Shown here piece after piece: positions 50,968 to 61,006 of a DNA stretch of 64,000 nucleotides. The translations under genes and the position numbers were made by a program. The notes under the pieces were generated by a model that did no database searches, was not told where the DNA came from, and was given only the letters and a program-made list of their open reading frames with translations. Source of the DNA: Monoplex corrugatus (Eukaryota > Mollusca > Gastropoda > Littorinimorpha > Ranellidae); assembly GCA_030674185.1 (NCBI GenBank), contig CM060307.1:48339681-48403680 (forward strand). The letters are read 5' to 3'. Position 1 is the stretch's first letter; each line of letters opens with the position of its first letter.

Positions 50968-51189
50968 CACAACAGTCTCCCCTGTTGGTGATGACCACAG
51001 CATGAACCTCAAACTGCCCCATCAGATCAACACGCCACCATCGGTTGGGGTTGTTGTCCTCGTCAGCTGTGTGAGTGCACTGTCTGATCATAGTGTCAGG
51101 AACCCCATCCACAACTTTCTCTGGGTTTCCATACGACGGGTGGTAAGTGCTCTGTACTGCTGGCTTGTTCAGAGCCACGTTGGTCAACA
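50968..51189 (-). CDS. F-type lectin domain, exon A, array 2 module 2
   Basis: Intact 222-nt phase 1-1 exon: [63 protein letters not shown]. His and Arg of the fucose site are present. Acceptor TTGGACAG, donor GTCAGT. It is the undamaged counterpart of 6737-6957. Confidence 0.88.
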
Positions 51190-51504
51190 CTGTCCAACAC
51201 ACAACACGTGCCACAAGATTTAAGGGAGATACAGAGCGAAAAAGAAAGCGGGTAGGAAGGAAAGGGAGAAAATTGTGTGTGTTGAGAGGAAAAGCTTTCA
51301 CTTTGTTTTATTTATATATTGTCTTTTATATTTTGATTCACTTTGTTTGTCCTGCAAATCTCTTACTATTTTGGTTTTGTATTTACAAATTCATATTATT
51401 TTGATTTGATATATGCTTTGCTATTGTGGTACCGCCTTATTCGTGTTAGTGTGACAAGAGTAATGTTACGTCAATTGTCTTGACTTAATTCTTCTCTCTG
51501 TCTG

Positions 51505-51525
51505 TCTGTCTGTCTGTCTGTCACA

Positions 51526-51597
<72 letters not shown>

Positions 51598-51601
51598 ACA
51601 C

Positions 51602-51645
<44 letters not shown>
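51505..51645. repeat. CTGT and CA microsatellites
   Basis: (CTGT)n then long (CA)n with one break. Non-coding. Confidence 0.95.
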
Positions 51646-51959
51646 GCTACCTATTACACCTATTAGACATGTGCAGAGAACATGTATCCATTTCTTCGAA
51701 AGCCAAAATGACTTATATACCTGCATGAAGGCCTCTTCAATCAACTGTAATAGAAATTTAAGAACCTGACTGGACTGATCTATTGATGAGACATATTCTG
51801 TGAACTAGTCATGGAACAAGATAAATCAAAATCATTCTATTACCATCATTGTCTTTCACATCTTTTTTGTTTGTTTGTTTGTTTTATTTTTGTTTGGGAG
51901 GGGGGTTCCAGTGCACGTATGTACAGTTCTTTGGCATGGGTATATCTAATAAAAATTTC

Positions 51960-52125
51960 ATCAACTGGTCCAGTTTATGGTATAATGCAAAACAAGCAAC
52001 AAAAAAACCGTCAAATTTGTCCACTTTATGGCATAATGCAAAACAAAGCGAAAAAAAAAAAACAATGTCAAATTTGTCCAGTTTATGGTATAATGCAAAA
52101 CAAAGCGACAAAAAAAGTGTCAAAC
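51960..52125. repeat. About 60-bp tandem repeat, 3 copies
   Basis: Units contain TTTATGGTATAATGCAAAAC and TCAAATTTGTCCA plus an A-run of variable length. Confidence 0.9.
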
Positions 52126-52744
52126 TTATTTGTTTATCATGTTAAAAATACAGGCAGAGCGTCTTGTGATGACTGGTTTGTTGTGTTGTTTTATTTGGAA
52201 AATACTTTTGCTGCATGTGAATTTGCCTCGGTTTTCGATTTTTTCCAAAAAGAAATATTTTTTTAAATTCGATCTTGTCTTTGAATTGGCGTAACCATAC
52301 ATGTTTCGGTTCATGGAAATTCATTAATTGAATAAGACATGACAAGAAATAATGTATTAGATTACTACTTATGGATGATTTTGAATCTGATCAGGATAAA
52401 CACAAACTTGGTGTCTTTACACATGTTGCCGTGCCGTTTTAGCATCCAGATTCTGGACGACTACACAAAATAACCGAGAATTTATTCTCTTCGTAAAGGT
52501 CACCAATCATCGCCATAATCTTGGCCAAAGTCAATTTACAAACTTCTAGTAGTCTTACTCAAGCAGGCTTAAATAATCAGATACCATGTATGTTGAAAAA
52601 CATTTTCATAAGTTACAATAAAATTCAGGTCTTAAAGAAAATTTAACTGGTATAAAGCAAACCTAAATATTAGTTAACACTCTTTTTTTTTCTCTAATCC
52701 AGATATGCTGACTGAAAAACGAAAGGCAGAAATGAAGGAAATAC

Positions 52745-52795
52745 CTGAAGATCTGGTGCTGGCAAAGGTTGCATTCGTTGCTTTACGAACATCTT
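52745..52795 (-). CDS. 51-nt linker exon (array 2)
   Basis: Phase 1-1 exon reading EDVRKATNATFASTRSSG, with acceptor TTGTTTTCAG and donor GTATTT. It has the same length, phase and end (TCTTCAG/GTATTTCCTTC) as 4970-5020. It joins the two lectin modules in the array. Confidence 0.7.
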
Positions 52796-53862
52796 CTGAA
52801 AACAATGCAAACATGTAAAAGAATATTTTAGTGTGATACGTGTCACAGACATTACGTTGTGTTTCAGTATTTCTCGTGGTGTTTGTAACTTCTGAACAAC
52901 ACATGACATGAATAAGCAACGAAATGATTATGATAAAAACCAGGCGATCGATCAAATGACACAGACTTAAATCATTTATCATTTTATTTTGTTATAATAG
53001 GGGCATAAAAGTATTACAGAAACTGAAACAGACAAGTGAAAAAAATTCTATGTAACACATACAAGCATTAAAACTAAACACGAATTCAACAACTGGCTAC
53101 AATGTTAACTCTCCTAAAAAGACGAAAAAATTGAAAATATAGACAGGCTATGGTAGATGATTCAAAATCCGTTCTGCTTAATTCATCACATTCATATTCT
53201 ATAAAATGTGATTAACAACAATGGAAAATTCTATACTTAAATCGAAAATCCAAATGGCAACTAACACTGCAGTATGACAGCTTGTGCCGATTTCAGTATT
53301 TACCATTTCACTACCTAGACATCTAACAGGAGACGTCTAGAAAATGCCTCAAGGATGACATATGAGTAAACAGATACAGAAATTGGGAATAAAGAATATT
53401 GAGGAAGAAGATAAAAAAGAGAAAAAGAAAATGACAAAAATGACTGTTCATAAGAAGTAGCCCTTTTGTGCGTAAGACAAAAAATACCACAGGTGTTGTA
53501 TCCATTACAGTGTAAATAAATATTTGAAAATACAATTTTAAAAATAATTATCATTATGGTGCTAGTTCTGTTCAAACAAAAATGGTTTGTGGTTTACCAA
53601 GCATTCTTTGGAGTAAGGAGCTGGCACCGTGTCCCCTGTCTGTACGACTGGCTACCAAAACCAGTGCAGTAAACTTCAAAACACATACGTCATGTATTGC
53701 ATTTTGTAAACGATGAATGTGAACAAGATAATACAGCGATTATAACAGGCGTGCATGAAAATCCAGTCATAGTTATAACGTAGTGTTTAAATGAATGTAA
53801 CGTAGTGTTTAAATGAATACTAATAACATGGAACAGTCATTGGTGTAGTATATAACCCATAC
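52796..53862 (-). other. Intron between lectin exon B and linker exon
   Basis: 1067 nt, AT-rich, no other exon supported. The corresponding array 1 intron is 3871 nt, expanded by microsatellites and a LINE remnant. Confidence 0.6.
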
Positions 53863-54099
53863 CAGACGCTGCCTTCCCAAGTACTTCCATCTCACAGAAG
53901 TTGAGTGGCTCAGAGTCTGTGGGCAACACCAATGACACGTACTGGCCAGTAACAGGCTGACTACACTTCAAATGTACAGTAGCACCCTGGCGAATGAACC
54001 CACTGTGGTGTACACATAGGTCACTGGGGTCATGCTTCCTCTCCAGTGGGTCAGACAATGTTGACTTCACGTAGATACTGAAGTTTCTGAGACGGAAAC
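53863..54099 (-). CDS. F-type lectin domain, exon B, array 2 module 1
   Basis: Intact 237-nt phase 1-1 exon: FRLRNFSIYVKSTL, DPSDLCVHHSG, GATVHLKCSQ, VTGQYVSLVLPTD, LNFCEMEVLG. Acceptor CTCTGCAG, donor GTATGG. Closest to 862-1098 (shared FRLRNFSIYV and DPLERKHDPS). Confidence 0.88.
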
Positions 54100-54536
54100 C
54101 TGCAGAGACATAAACTGCATTCGGTGAAAGACCAGAACATCAGTCATGACATCACAAATATCTGGTTATTCTAACACGAGTGGTACGTTATGATTTATGA
54201 ACAACAATTGACTTTAAATAGACAAAAATGGCAGAAATGCAATAGCAGGTTTTGAATATATATATGTTACAATTCACTGAACTCATATTCTGACTGAAAA
54301 ATAATTTGTTTGACTGCAAAACCAGAACGAACTTTACCAGATTGTTCAGCATAGGTTACACTGAATCTTTTGCCATTCACAGACAAGTGACAAAAAGACA
54401 GGACTATTCTTCCCATAGGGTTTTCTTCAGTAATTCAACTATCCAACATGCTGTTTGACTCTTTGCTTTCCTGTTTGCTTCTCGTTATTTTGGGGTTGTT
54501 TGTGTACAAACACGGGACATCAGTTTAGCCACTGAC

Positions 54537-54758
54537 CACAGCAGTCTCCCCTGTTGGTGATGACCACAGCATGGACCTCAAACTGCCCCATCAGATCAAC
54601 ACGCCACCATCGGTTAGGGTTGTTGTCCTCAGCAGCTGTGTGAGTGCACTGAGCAATGTTGGTACCCTTGAACCCATCCACAGCTCTCTCTGGGTTTCCA
54701 TACGACGGGTGGTACGTGCTCTGTACTGCTGGCTTGTTTAGAGCCACGTTCGGCAACA
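54537..54758 (-). CDS. F-type lectin domain, exon A, array 2 module 1
   Basis: Intact 222-nt phase 1-1 exon: [63 protein letters not shown]. Shares FKGTNIAQCTH with module 1 of array 1. Acceptor ATGTGACAG, donor GTCAGT. The preceding DNA is open and hydrophobic (FSLLFLCSFWLCMSITYVT), so a signal-peptide reading is possible but not favoured. Confidence 0.88.
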
Positions 54759-54977
54759 CTGTCACATACGTTATAGACATACACAACCAGAAGCTACACA
54801 GGAAGAGAAGAGAGAATTTATCAGTGAGTACGCATGTGAGGGTGAGAGAAAGGAGGTAGTGTGTGTTTTGTGCAATCGATGTACTGTGAATTTCTACTCG
54901 TACACTTAAATGTAAAGTAAAATAAACATCATCAAACAATGCCCTTTACATGAGATATAACAAACACGATGTAAGAC

Positions 54978-55023
54978 GAAAGAGAGAGAGAGAGAAAGAG
55001 AGAGGGAGGGAGAGAGAGAGAGG

Positions 55024-55081
<58 letters not shown>
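54978..55081. repeat. GA microsatellite
   Basis: (GA)n with GGA breaks. It abuts the 5' end of the L1-like element. Confidence 0.95.
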
Positions 55082-55083
<2 letters not shown>

Positions 55084-58000
55084 CACTAATGTGTTGTCAC
55101 AACAAGGATCAAGATTTCTTATTGTCTGGGTATAGATCTGATCACTCAATGTAACCTCTGAAACGAAAATTAGGCAAAGAAATAAAACATAACACATTCT
55201 GGAAGTTCAACTGCTCCTTGTTGAAGAAAAAAATTATGTCGAAGAAATAAACAATCTGATAGATGAAATTACATTAGAATATTCTACCGAACATTATCCT
55301 GCGTCTACGCTTGATAATGTTTCCATAATGGAAATCAATCTCAATGTCCCAGATAGGTTGTTCCTTGATTTTTTACTCATGAAAATAAAAGATCTACGAC
55401 TATATAGCTTATGCGACAATGAGAAAAAAGAAAGCAACAGAAGAGGAAAAGACTGATTAGGGAACTTGAACAACTAGAAATATAAGAAAATAGTACCTAA
55501 ACAGACATAAAGATAATGGAAGAAAAAAAACAACAACCAAGAACTGGTCCAATTGAGAGAAAAGAAAATTCAAGCAATTATACTAAGATCAAGAACAAAA
55601 TGGATTGCTGAAGGAGTGAAAATAACGAAATATTTCTGTAACTTAGAAAAATGACACTTTAAAAATAAAAGTATGATCAAGCTTATTGATCAAAATGGAG
55701 CTCTAATTGATGAAATTAAAAAAATAAACCAAGAAGTACATACATTCTCTAAAAAGCTATATACAAGGAGAAATTTAGAAGCATGTGAAATAAAAAATTT
55801 GATAAAAGAACACCCAAAGTTATCCAACGAAGATAGAAAATCCTTGGAAGGACAAACAAATCTGGAGGAAGCCGAACTTGCATCAAGAACATGAAAAATG
55901 GAAACAGCCCAGTAACGGGTGGATTTGGGGCAGAATTTTACAAATTCTTTTGGATAAAGCTAGGTCCATTTGTTGTGAGAGCCTTAAACCAGTCATTTAG
56001 AGACGGGGAACTTTCAGCAACCCAACAAGAAGGACTTATAACTTGCATCCCCAAACCTGATAAACCAAGGGAGTAGATAAAGAACTGGTGGACTATCTCA
56101 CTTCTTAATGTATTATACAAGATTGGGGCTACATGCATAGCCAATAGAATCAAGACGATATTTCCAAACTTAATTTGTGAAGATCAAACAGGCTTTATTT
56201 CAAACAGATACATCTGAGACAATATAAAGTTAATTTACTATTTAATTAGTTACTTAGATACAGATACAAAAACAAACAAAACAAACAAACAAAAACTACC
56301 CGGACTCTTACTTTGCCTAGACTTTGAAAAAGCTTTTGATTCCTTGGATTGGCAATTTCTATTCAAAGTTCTAAAGGCATATGGATTTGGTAAAAACATT
56401 TGTAAATGGATAGAAATGTTTTACAAAAACATAAAATCAACAGCTATTGTAAATGGCCAAACTACAAATTGGTTCTCTATAGAAAGAGACTGTAGACAAG
56501 GTGACCCCCTTTCTCCTTATTTGTTTATATTATGCGTGGAGATATTAACAATCATGATAAGAGAAGATAGTTAAGTGAAAGGCATTGTAGTAAACCACGA
56601 AGAACATAAAATATCTCAGTCTGTTGATGACACTCAGTTAATCAATAATGGAGATAAACTATTTTTAGTAAAATCTATACACCTTGTTTTAAAATTCGGA
56701 AGCGTTTCAGGGCTTTTTATGAATGTTGACAAAACGCAGGCAGTCTGGTTAGGAAATAAAAAGGGATCAAATATCATGTATATGCAGCATCTAAATATAC
56801 ACTGGAATCCCAAAAAATTCAAAATTTTAGGTGTTTGGTTTACAAATGACGTAAACAGATGTGAAGATATAAATTATTCACAAAAATGTGGGAAATGAGA
56901 GCTCTGTTTAATGTCTGGGTGAAAAGAAGTATAACACCTCTAGGAAGGGTTGCGGTATTAAAATCTCTTATCTTATCCAAACAAATTCACCTGTGGGTTT
57001 TGCTCCCAGATCCACCTGATGAATTTGTAAAAAATCTTCAGAGTATGTGTTTTTCTTTTATCTGGCAAGGCAAACGTGACAAAATCAAAAGAAAAACAAC
57101 TTAAAAAACATACAAAATGGATGTTTAAATGTGCCAGATATTAAGAAATTTATTACAGCCTTAAAACTGTCCTGGTTGAGACAGTTTGAAACGACAGAAC
57201 ACAAAAATGCAAAACTATTTCTAGTGAAGTCTATCCTTTTCTAAATGAAAAATAAAAATATGGTTTTAGCTATGGAGTACACCAAACTAAAGATTATGTA
57301 TTCTGGAAACACATTTTCAAAGCATACATCAATTTCTGCAGAAGTATGAAATTAGTGTCACCGACAGATTTACTTTCAGAATCGATTATATTTAATGAAA
57401 AAAATTGAAATCGGAAACGATGTAATAAAATCTATTGATTGGATTGAAAGAGGGGTTTATTGCATTGCGCATTTTTAAATGATAACGGATCATTTACGAC
57501 ACATGATGACTTTAATAGAAAATATGATATGTATGTGAATTTTCTTTTTTTTAACGGATGCAGAGCATCGATTAACAAATACATGAAACAAACAAAAATG
57601 AACATACCAAGTAGCTGTGCACGTGATATCCCTGCTGCACTGGAGACAATTAATTTAATACCAAAAGGAGCACGGACAACAGATGACACACTTTCAAATT
57701 CATGTTCTAAATAGTTAGAAAAACTATGAACAAACATCCCATGGAAAAAAAGTGTTTATGAAAATCCACAAAATACAAGAATGTAAACTAAAATTTTAAT
57801 GGCTTCAAACACGCGTTGTGCATAGAATTCGGGGAACTTTTATCATTTTAAAAGAAATGGGACTCGTAAATAGCTCTCGCTGCGACTTTTGCTTGAAAAG
57901 CGAAAGACAGCATTGATCACATATCTTGGAAGTGTTCACATGTCAACAGATTCTGGGAGAGGATACGAGAAGTGTTGAGGTCAAGCTGCGCGACTTGTGC

Positions 58001-58490
58001 AAACATAAGATATACTGAAAACTTAATTTTATTTGACGCTGACGAAAACATGCGCACAGATTCAGTATTTGACTTAATAGAAGAACATAATGCAAACCTG
58101 AGCTGGAATTCACACGCTTTTAGAGAAAAATGGTTGCCATATCTGTCTCTGGTATCAGATGAAGTTTGATGTGACTTTCAGGTGAAGTTTGATGTGACTT
58201 TTTGCTTCTTTACGAGATGTACCCATGGTTTCTGTGTGACCTGCCTGTTTATGTTTGACTATTGGTCTCATATATAATTGATAGTGACTGTAAACTCATG
58301 CGCATAGAACCTTTGCTGAAGATGTAGACGTTTTGCGTGTATTTTAAACTTTAAGTCTGATACAAAAGATTTTGCTTTGCGAATATGTTTATGATTAAAT
58401 TTTACTGAAAACGAATAAAAATAAATCTAGAATAAACAAAGAAACAAACAATTAAGCAAACAAACAAACAAACAAACAAACAGCAACAAC
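55082..58490 (+). mobile_element. L1-like LINE, 5'-truncated, decayed
   Basis: Starts inside the endonuclease end (GYRSDHSM), then FWKFNCSLLKKKNYVEEI, the RT (SPVTGGFGAEFYKFFW, LPGLLLCLDFEKAFDSLDW, RDCRQGDPLSPYLFILCVEI, a VDDTQL block in place of the YADD motif, and LGVWFTNDVN) and the C-terminal region (PLGRVAVLKSLILSKQIH). It ends in an A-rich AAACAAACAAAC tail near 58490. The FWKFN and RQGDPLSPYLF blocks are typical of L1/Tx1-type elements, a third LINE lineage here. Stops and shifts show it is inactive. Confidence 0.88.
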
Positions 58491-58860
58491 AACCAAAATC
58501 TAAAACTGTATAGATTGAATGACCTTACATTGTTTAAAAACACATAACAGACTAGTAGATATGACGTATGTATATGAGTTTCGCTCGATCCATTGTACAT
58601 AAATCTTGTTCAGTTTTGTGAATGATATTATAATTATGTTCAGCACTCATTGTCTTTATTTGTGTTTTGTCAAGAAATGTAAAAACAAGTTTGAAAAAAA
58701 AAGATTTTTTAGTGTCGGTAATGTTTAGGATAATTCTTATCTTTAGTTTGTGTTTTTTCTTTGTAAAAAAGCATGCAGGTGATATTCTTTTTCAAATGTA
58801 AAATCCTTTTGATTTCTTTTTTTTTCAGTCTCAGAACATCGCAGAAGTTGGGGAGATTTT
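58491..58860. other. AT-rich DNA without a supported gene
   Basis: Nothing recognised. The 135-codon minus-strand open frame covering 58709-59116 lies across a SINE and is not considered a gene. Confidence 0.4.
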
Positions 58861-58954
58861 TAGCATTTAAATGTGCATGAGCTTGAGAAGGAGCTAACCA
58901 TGGTGAAACCGAGCATGACTCAATAGATACCATAAAATATGTAAACAGTTTTGC

Positions 58955-59020
58955 TTCAGACAGGCTAGTTGGTAGAGCCATGGACTCAAGATCTGTTATC
59001 TTACCGAGTTTGAGCTTGTT
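58955..59020 (+). repeat. tRNA-like sequence
   Basis: GACAGGCTAGTTGGTAGAGC is a good A-box context, followed by GGACTCAAGATCTGTTATC and GAGTTTGAGC as a weak B-box. Probably a SINE head in the opposite orientation to the copy next to it. Confidence 0.4.
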
Positions 59021-59059
59021 CAAAAAGGATTCAGCACAGTCGGACAATTCCACGCGCTT

Positions 59060-59240
59060 TCCACTCAAATCTACATGTAACTCCTTGAACCTGCGCAAAA
59101 CCATATGCGCTGGCAAGGTCTAAAAACTGGAGTACTAAGATACAGCGAAAAAGCCATTTTTTGTGTTGAGGGCTGAGAGTGAACTTAATACGTCACTTCA
59201 CTTTTGAGTCCACATCTCTGTCAACATAGCCAATCAATCC
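59060..59240 (-). repeat. tRNA-derived SINE, copy 2
   Basis: Same block order as 22010-22262 on the minus strand: TTGACAGAGATGTGGACTC, AAGTTCACTCTCAGCCC, TTTTTCGCTGTATCTTAG, TTGCCAGCGCATATGG, TTTTGCGCAGGTTCAAGGAG. Confidence 0.55.
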
Positions 59241-59299
59241 AAGGTTATCTTACATGTATAAGCTTAATCTGTGATTAATTATTACCAACTCCAAAACAA

Positions 59300-60080
59300 G
59301 TGTGACTGCCCGCGTTCAAGCAAACAGGAACTAGAAAAAAAAACACGAGAAAAGAATAAGAACGCGTATTTAATACAACCAAACAAGACAGGCGCAAATT
59401 TTCGGCCAACGGGCTTTTGTCAAGCGTAAGATCACAAACAAACAGCCACCAGATACAAAAATTAGGAAGAAAAACATCCTAAACCAACAAACAAGGGGCT
59501 GAAGGGAAAACCGGAGTCCCCAGAGAAAAAACCCTTAGTTACACAGTGCTGGGCATGTCTTGTCATCCTATTCCAAGGTCAGACTAGATTCGTTGCACTA
59601 GGCACGATCCATTTACGTCAGCCATACCTCTTGATCATATATTTTCCCATTCAGTAGATCATATGCTTATGTTTTCTCTTTTGCATTACCTAATCGTAGG
59701 ATCCTTCACATTTCAAACACTACTCTTAGTTAGTGCATCATAGTTTTAATTTTAGCCCTGGACCCTCTTCAGGATAAAACAATATTAGTACGGCATGACC
59801 ACTTTTCAAATTGCAGAATTCATCTCACTTCCGCTCTGACATCATATTTACTCAAAAACACATCATGATGTCATTTTAGTCAGTTTATTCCTTTCCTCAC
59901 ACTGGACGGAGCAGCAGAGAAGTTTCAGTCTTTTTCTCCTAATTTTTGAATCTGGTGTGTGTTTGTTTGTGATCTTGCGCTTGACAAAGGCCAGTTGCCT
60001 GAAAATTTGTAATGTCTTGTCTGGGTTGTATTAAATACTCGTTTTTTATTCTTTTTTCGTGCTTTTTCTTTGGTTCCCAA
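59300..60080. mobile_element. Foldback element copy 4 (long spacer)
   Basis: Left arm about 59300-59475 (GTGTGACTGCCCGCGTTCAA, AGAACGCGTATTTAATACAA, GCAAATTTTCGGCCAAC, TGTCAAGCGTAAGATCAC) and right arm about 59929-60080 (its reverse complement, diverged), with a 450-bp spacer not present in the other copies. Confidence 0.88.
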
Positions 60081-60399
60081 TTATTATCAATTATTATTAC
60101 TATCACTGATTTCAACGATATGTCTCACTTGTCTTTGGAACAGAATGCCTTATTAAGGACGGTACGGAGAGCCATGTGGTGGGATATGGTGCGGCAGCGG
60201 ATGGCATCTTGTTGGCTGGTTTATGGAGCAAGATTTTCATCGATGACTCTAAGGAGTCCACTTTGTGCTGTATAGTGGCCAGCTGCTCTGGACATCCACT
60301 GCCACCCACCTGACCATCACAACAGATTGTCCAGACATAAAAATTGGGATTTAAGGTATGGTGAGTTTCATAAAACGAAATTAACCCAAGTATATTACA

Positions 60400-60588
<189 letters not shown>

Positions 60589-60591
60589 ATT

Positions 60592-60940
60592 CCAAAGCAG
60601 TTCTTCTGCGCTCTTCTATGGTGAACTGACAAAGGGCCATCGACCAAGAGGACGGTCAAAGCTTCGCTACAAAGACACCCTGAAAAAATCCCTCCAGAAA
60701 TGTGACATTGATGAAGAACAATGGGAAATAATGGCCACAAACAAGTCTGAATAGAGGTAAGCTGTTCACAAGGGAACAGAAACTTATGAAAATGAAAGAT
60801 GAAGCAGCCAAGTGGGAAAGCGTGCAGCAACAAAGGCCAGAACCAACTCTGCAGGGCGTTCCATTGAGTGTCTAGTATGCGGCCGCCTGTGCGCATCAGA
60901 CTTTGGCCTGAGATCCCACATGAGGGTACACAAATAAAGT
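60592..60940 (+). mobile_element. LINE ORF2 C-terminal end with C2H2 zinc finger
   Basis: Plus-strand pieces LTKGHRPRGRSKLRYKDTLK, KSLQKCDIDEEQWEIMA and, in another frame, CLVCGRLCASDFGLRSHMRV plus H, a CX2CX12HX3H finger, close to a stop. LINEs with a similar GR-G..KLR-KD-LK...C.I....W block and C-terminal finger are common in invertebrates. The 5' part is cut off by the microsatellite. Confidence 0.75.
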
Positions 60941-60972
60941 CCTAGGTTGGACTTTATCGACCACGATAGTTG

Positions 60973-61006
60973 ACCATATATATATATATATATATCATCA
61001 TCATCA
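60973..61006 (-). repeat. TA tract and TGA-repeat tail of the LINE
   Basis: On the minus strand the ORF stop TGA is followed by further TGA units and then a TA tract. Confidence 0.85.

Larger units (their letters stand above)
45746..54758 (-). other. F-type lectin exon array 2 (right arm of inverted duplication)
   Basis: On the minus strand: A (54537-54758), B (53863-54099), linker (52745-52795), A (50968-51189), B (48895-49131), a segment homologous to 12860-13115 (45840-46095), and a decayed relic of the 60-nt exon starting at 45746. All five lectin and linker exons are intact and phase 1-1, so this array is the better candidate for a functional tandem lectin. No signal peptide exon or terminal exon was identified. 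Spacing differs from array 1 chiefly through repeat insertions. Confidence 0.7.

Noticed and set aside
58709..59116. 135-codon minus-strand frame
   Set aside because: Covers a SINE and AT-rich DNA; no protein family recognised.
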